Part shown: positions 6,349 to 7,908 of the stretch, piece after piece
Position numbering within the stretch: the stretch's first letter is position 1
How the letters are laid out: each line of letters starts with the position of its first letter
Assembly (NCBI GenBank): GCA_030591405.1
Contig: JAUVBC010000094.1
Coordinates: 1-7,908, forward strand
Length of the DNA: 7,908 bases
Direction of reading: 5' to 3'
From: Candidatus Zixiibacteriota bacterium
Lineage (GTDB): Bacteria > Zixibacteria > MSB-5A5 > GN15 > PGXB01
Notes under the pieces: generated by a model
Told to the model about the DNA's origin: nothing
Database searches by the model: none
The model's input: the letters and a program-made list of their open reading frames with translations, nothing else
Program-made: the position numbers and the translations under genes

Positions 6349-6786
6349 TCATCCGTAAGGATACATACCTTTTTTAATCGTCTCTAAAGTTTGCAGAATC
6401 TTATTATGTTTCTCCTCGTCGATCAACAGATAGTCGATAAGATATTCCTGCACGACCATTTTTTTGCCCTTCAAAGCAGCTTTGGCTTCATTGGCCAGTT
6501 CAACCGTTTTTTCTTCAAGTTTAATATGTTTTTCAATCAAATCCCAGACTTCGGCCAGCTCATCCGGGCTGAGAGAAATTGTACTTGACTCCAGGCTATT
6601 GGCAATCATTTCCTGAATCCGAAAATGCATCTGTGAATCGCGCTGAATAATTTCCATCACGAGCCGGATAAGCGGATTATTGGTTTTGTTTATTACTTCA
6701 CCGGTTGATGCAACTGACGCATTTTCAATTTTCTGCCAGCGGTGCATGTTGTCGATAATTTTTTCTTGTGTTTCTTTGGTAGACAT
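6349..6786 (-). CDS. Uncharacterised four-helix ferritin-like protein
   Basis: A 145-residue all-helical, cysteine-free cytoplasmic protein that I cannot assign a function. It resembles ferritin-like proteins, but the metal pattern is altered. In the first half E21 is followed exactly 30 residues later by S51, where paralogues have Glu, then H54 (RDSQMH, with D50 adjacent). In the second half IEKHIKLEEKT (84-94) precedes DEEKH (E124, H127). H87 and D50 may replace the usual ligands. The C-terminus is GMYPYG. I recall similar proteins with the same RDS-x2-H, EKHI-x-LE and MYPYG motifs, so it seems a conserved family rather than a decayed copy. The start at 6786 is chosen because GGAGG lies 8 nt upstream. 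A longer in-frame reading to 6870 would overlap the regulator's end and bury this site. Confidence 0.8.
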   Translation of the reverse strand: MSTKETQEKIIDNMHRWQKIENASVASTGEVINKTNNPLIRLVMEIIQRDSQMHFRIQEMIANSLESSTISLSPDELAEVWDLIEKHIKLEEKTVELANEAKAALKGKKMVVQEYLIDYLLIDEEKHNKILQTLETIKKGMYPYG

Positions 6787-6794
6787 TTGCCTTA

Positions 6795-6799
6795 CCTCC
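6795..6799 (-). promoter_or_regulatory. Ribosome binding site deciding the start at 6786
   Basis: GGAGG on the minus strand, 8 nt before ATG (6786-6784). In-frame ATGs further upstream (6870 and 6810) have no comparable site, and using them would place this motif inside the coding sequence. Confidence 0.75.
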
Positions 6800-6835
6800 A
6801 GTTTTCCCATTAGTTTCAGTTTAAGATTTATTCTA

Positions 6836-7234
6836 TTATTGATTTTCTCTGCAGTCAGAGCAGATACCATAAAAATTCATATGGTATCCTTTAACATCAT
6901 ATCCCTCAATTTTGGATAAGTCAATATTAATTAGTTCTTCAGGTAAATGATAGATATCATCAATTCGGCCGCAATTTGTGCAGCAGATATGATAATGCTT
7001 GTCGGTATCTCCATCATAACGAGCAACCGAACCGCTAACTTCCAATTTCTGAATGACACCTCTTTTTGAAAGCAGATCAAGATTCCGATAAATAGTGCCC
7101 AAACTTATTTTAGGCAATCTCTTGCTGACCAATTTATACAGAGTTGTTGCCGTTGGATGCGATTTCACCATACGAAGTTCCTCCAGAATCACTTCTCTTT
7201 GGTGCGAATTTCTATTTACTTTTTGTTCCAACAT
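6836..7234 (-). CDS. perR: Fur-family transcriptional regulator, PerR type (peroxide sensor)
   Basis: A 132-residue winged-helix metalloregulator. HPTA (26-29) and the recognition helix GTIYRNLDLLSKRG (46-59) mark the DNA-binding domain. The five regulatory metal ligands of Bacillus PerR are all present: H26, D74, H80, H82 and D93 (equivalent to H37, D85, H91, H93, D104). Aspartate at the last site, where Fur has glutamate, supports PerR. In PerR, Fe2+-catalysed oxidation of two of these histidines by H2O2 releases DNA. The structural Zn site is C85, C88, C125 and C128; an extra C84 adjoins it. ATG at 7234 is preferred over a TTG at 7246 because GGAG lies 6 nt before it and overlaps the TTG. 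It is the first gene of the operon, with a candidate operator upstream, so autoregulation is likely. Confidence 0.93.
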   Translation of the reverse strand: MLEQKVNRNSHQREVILEELRMVKSHPTATTLYKLVSKRLPKISLGTIYRNLDLLSKRGVIQKLEVSGSVARYDGDTDKHYHICCTNCGRIDDIYHLPEELINIDLSKIEGYDVKGYHMNFYGICSDCRENQ

Positions 7235-7240
7235 TTTCAA

Positions 7241-7244
7241 CTCC
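7241..7244 (-). promoter_or_regulatory. Ribosome binding site of the PerR-type gene
   Basis: GGAG on the minus strand, 6 nt before the ATG at 7234-7232. It rules out the in-frame TTG at 7246-7244, which overlaps it. Confidence 0.7.
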
Positions 7245-7247
7245 AAT

Positions 7248-7268
7248 TAATAATAACAATTACTATTA
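7248..7268 (-). promoter_or_regulatory. Candidate PerR/Fur operator
   Basis: A 21-bp AT-rich near-palindrome with plus-strand arms TAATAATAA and TTACTATTA around a three-base centre; eight of ten base pairs are symmetric. The form resembles the Per box (TTATAATNATTATAA) and Fur box (ATAAT-type arms), though it is not an exact match. It lies 13 bp before the start codon, directly upstream of the ribosome site. Repressor bound here could block initiation or early elongation of the whole minus-strand operon. Confidence 0.55.
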
Positions 7269-7313
7269 CTGAGAACCTACAAATTGAAGATAAGTTCCCG
7301 AGAATGAAATAAT

Positions 7314-7343
7314 TTTATAAGTTTTTACGCTTTTCTTTGACAA
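7314..7343 (-). promoter_or_regulatory. Candidate sigma-70-like promoter for the minus-strand operon
   Basis: On the minus strand TTGTCA (7343-7338) matches the -35 consensus at five of six positions. TATAAA (7319-7314) matches the -10 at five of six, with an 18-bp spacer. Transcription would begin near 7307, leaving a leader of about 70 nt that contains the candidate operator. In AT-rich DNA such matches arise by chance, so this is tentative. Confidence 0.35.
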
Positions 7344-7486
7344 TATTTTTTAATTTACTGCTGGACAAGAGGATACAGAGATATGCGCCGATCCTGTTTT
7401 ATTTGGTCAAACTAAAATCAATTTCAGTTCGTAATTAAGGCAGTGAAATAAGTTAAAGATACTTTCTTTTAATTTTAAGTGAAGAT

Positions 7487-7519
7487 GGGGCGGGGAAAAT
7501 TCCCGCCCTATTTTATCTT
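7487..7519 (+). terminator. Rho-independent-type hairpin in the divergent intergenic region
   Basis: GGGCGGGG pairs with TCCCGCCC over an eight-pair stem that includes one G-U. A further A-T pair at the top leaves a three-base AAA loop. It is followed on the plus strand by TATTTTATCTTAATTCTT. It is the only strongly GC-rich element in an AT-rich spacer. The T-rich tail is on the plus strand, so it would act on rightward transcription, yet no plus-strand gene lies before it. The spacer 7235-7538 otherwise holds the operator and promoter candidates and no convincing coding frame. Confidence 0.6.
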
Positions 7520-7538
7520 AATTCTTGGGAGCAAAAAT

Positions 7539-7908
7539 ATGCCGGGTCGATCAAAAGTAATAAATCTATATTTATGCGCTCTACTGTTTTTAATACCAAT
7601 ACCCTGTAACTCCAATGATTCGGAGAAAAACTCAATTATGACAAATGAAGCCAAAATCAATAATGAATCAACATTTACCAATCATTTAATAAATGAAAGC
7701 TCACCTTATCTTTTACAGCATGCTCGTAATCCGGTCAACTGGTATCCATGGAGCGATGAGGCGCTGGAGTTGGCCAAGGCAGAGGATAAACCGATATTTT
7801 TATCGATTGGATACGCCGCCTGTCATTGGTGTCATGTAATGGAAAAAGAATCGTTTGAGAATGAAGTGATTGCAAAACTTCTTAACGATAATTTTATATC
7901 AATCAAAG
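7539..7908 (+). CDS. DUF255/SPATA20-like thioredoxin-domain protein (N-terminal part, cut by window end)
   Basis: From ATG at 7539, 123 codons remain open to the right edge. Residues about 49-123 match the N-terminal thioredoxin-like domain of the DUF255 (YyaL/SPATA20) family: LINESSPYLLQHARNPVNWYPW (50-71, shown here by its ends LINESS and NWYPW), KPIFLSIGYAACHWCHVMEKESF with the active-site C95-x2-C98, then LLNDNFISIK. The family usually continues with a large alpha-barrel glycosidase-like domain, lying outside the window. Residues 1-25 look like a Sec signal: R4 and K6, a hydrophobic core (7-22), then C23. The lipobox is poor (Pro at -1), so lipoprotein status is doubtful. GGGAG lies 7 nt before ATG. 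An internal ATG at 7638, with GGAG 12 nt upstream, would give a cytoplasmic form. The gene is divergent from the PerR operon, and any shared control is unproven. Confidence 0.88.
   Translation, partial: MPGRSKVINLYLCALLFLIPIPCNSNDSEKNSIMTNEAKINNESTFTNHLINESSPYLLQHARNPVNWYPWSDEALELAKAEDKPIFLSIGYAACHWCHVMEKESFENEVIAKLLNDNFISIK

Noticed and set aside
6787..6870. Longer N-terminus for the ferritin-like protein, starting at 6870 or 6810
   Set aside because: It would overlap the end of the regulator gene and place a good GGAGG ribosome site inside the coding sequence. The added residues look unrelated to the helical domain.
7337..7342. TTGACA on the plus strand as a -35 box for the DUF255 gene or a small RNA
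   Set aside because: No -10-like hexamer occurs 16-18 bp downstream. The same bases serve as part of the minus-strand -35 candidate.

Overview
The window carries a compact oxidative-stress and iron-handling locus of an anaerobic or microaerophilic bacterium. Twelve genes lie head to tail on the minus strand, with gaps of only 9-71 bp. One gene, cut by the right edge, points the other way on the plus strand. The DNA is AT-rich, most genes have a Shine-Dalgarno sequence, and the plus-strand gene appears to have a Sec-type signal peptide. No sequence here fixes the taxon. A two-iron superoxide reductase plus rubrerythrin-like proteins, without catalase or superoxide dismutase, suggests a strict or facultative anaerobe; a candidate phylum of the FCB type is a guess only.

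The minus-strand operon, in transcription order (right to left), is: a PerR-type Fur-family regulator (7234-6836); an uncharacterised four-helix ferritin-like protein (6786-6349); a typical 2-Cys peroxiredoxin (6296-5709); an atypical 2-Cys thiol peroxidase, Tpx (5648-5130); a class II fumarase/aspartase-superfamily lyase starting at GTG (5109-3700); a type I desulfoferrodoxin (3667-3293); three different rubrerythrin-like diiron proteins (3221-2766, 2749-2246, 2225-1713); a classical FtnA-type ferritin (1663-1154); a fourth rubrerythrin-like protein (1097-603); and a HEAT-repeat-like protein that runs off the left edge (593-1).

The regulator's start is preceded by a near-palindromic AT-rich site (7248-7268) that fits a Fur/PerR operator. 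A candidate promoter lies further upstream (7314-7343). The divergent intergenic region (7235-7538) also holds a strong GC-rich hairpin with a T-rich tail on the plus strand (7487-7519). It sits upstream of the plus-strand gene, an N-terminal fragment of a DUF255/SPATA20-like thioredoxin-domain protein (7539-7908).

The parts fit one scheme (inference). PerR senses peroxide and controls the operon. Desulfoferrodoxin reduces superoxide to H2O2. Peroxiredoxin, Tpx and the rubrerythrin-like diiron proteins remove H2O2. Ferritin, and possibly the other diiron proteins, sequester Fe2+ and so limit Fenton chemistry. The lyase may be an Fe-S-independent fumarase that keeps carbon flow going when Fe-S fumarases are damaged. 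The striking point is that six ferritin-superfamily four-helix proteins of clearly different sequence sit in one operon.
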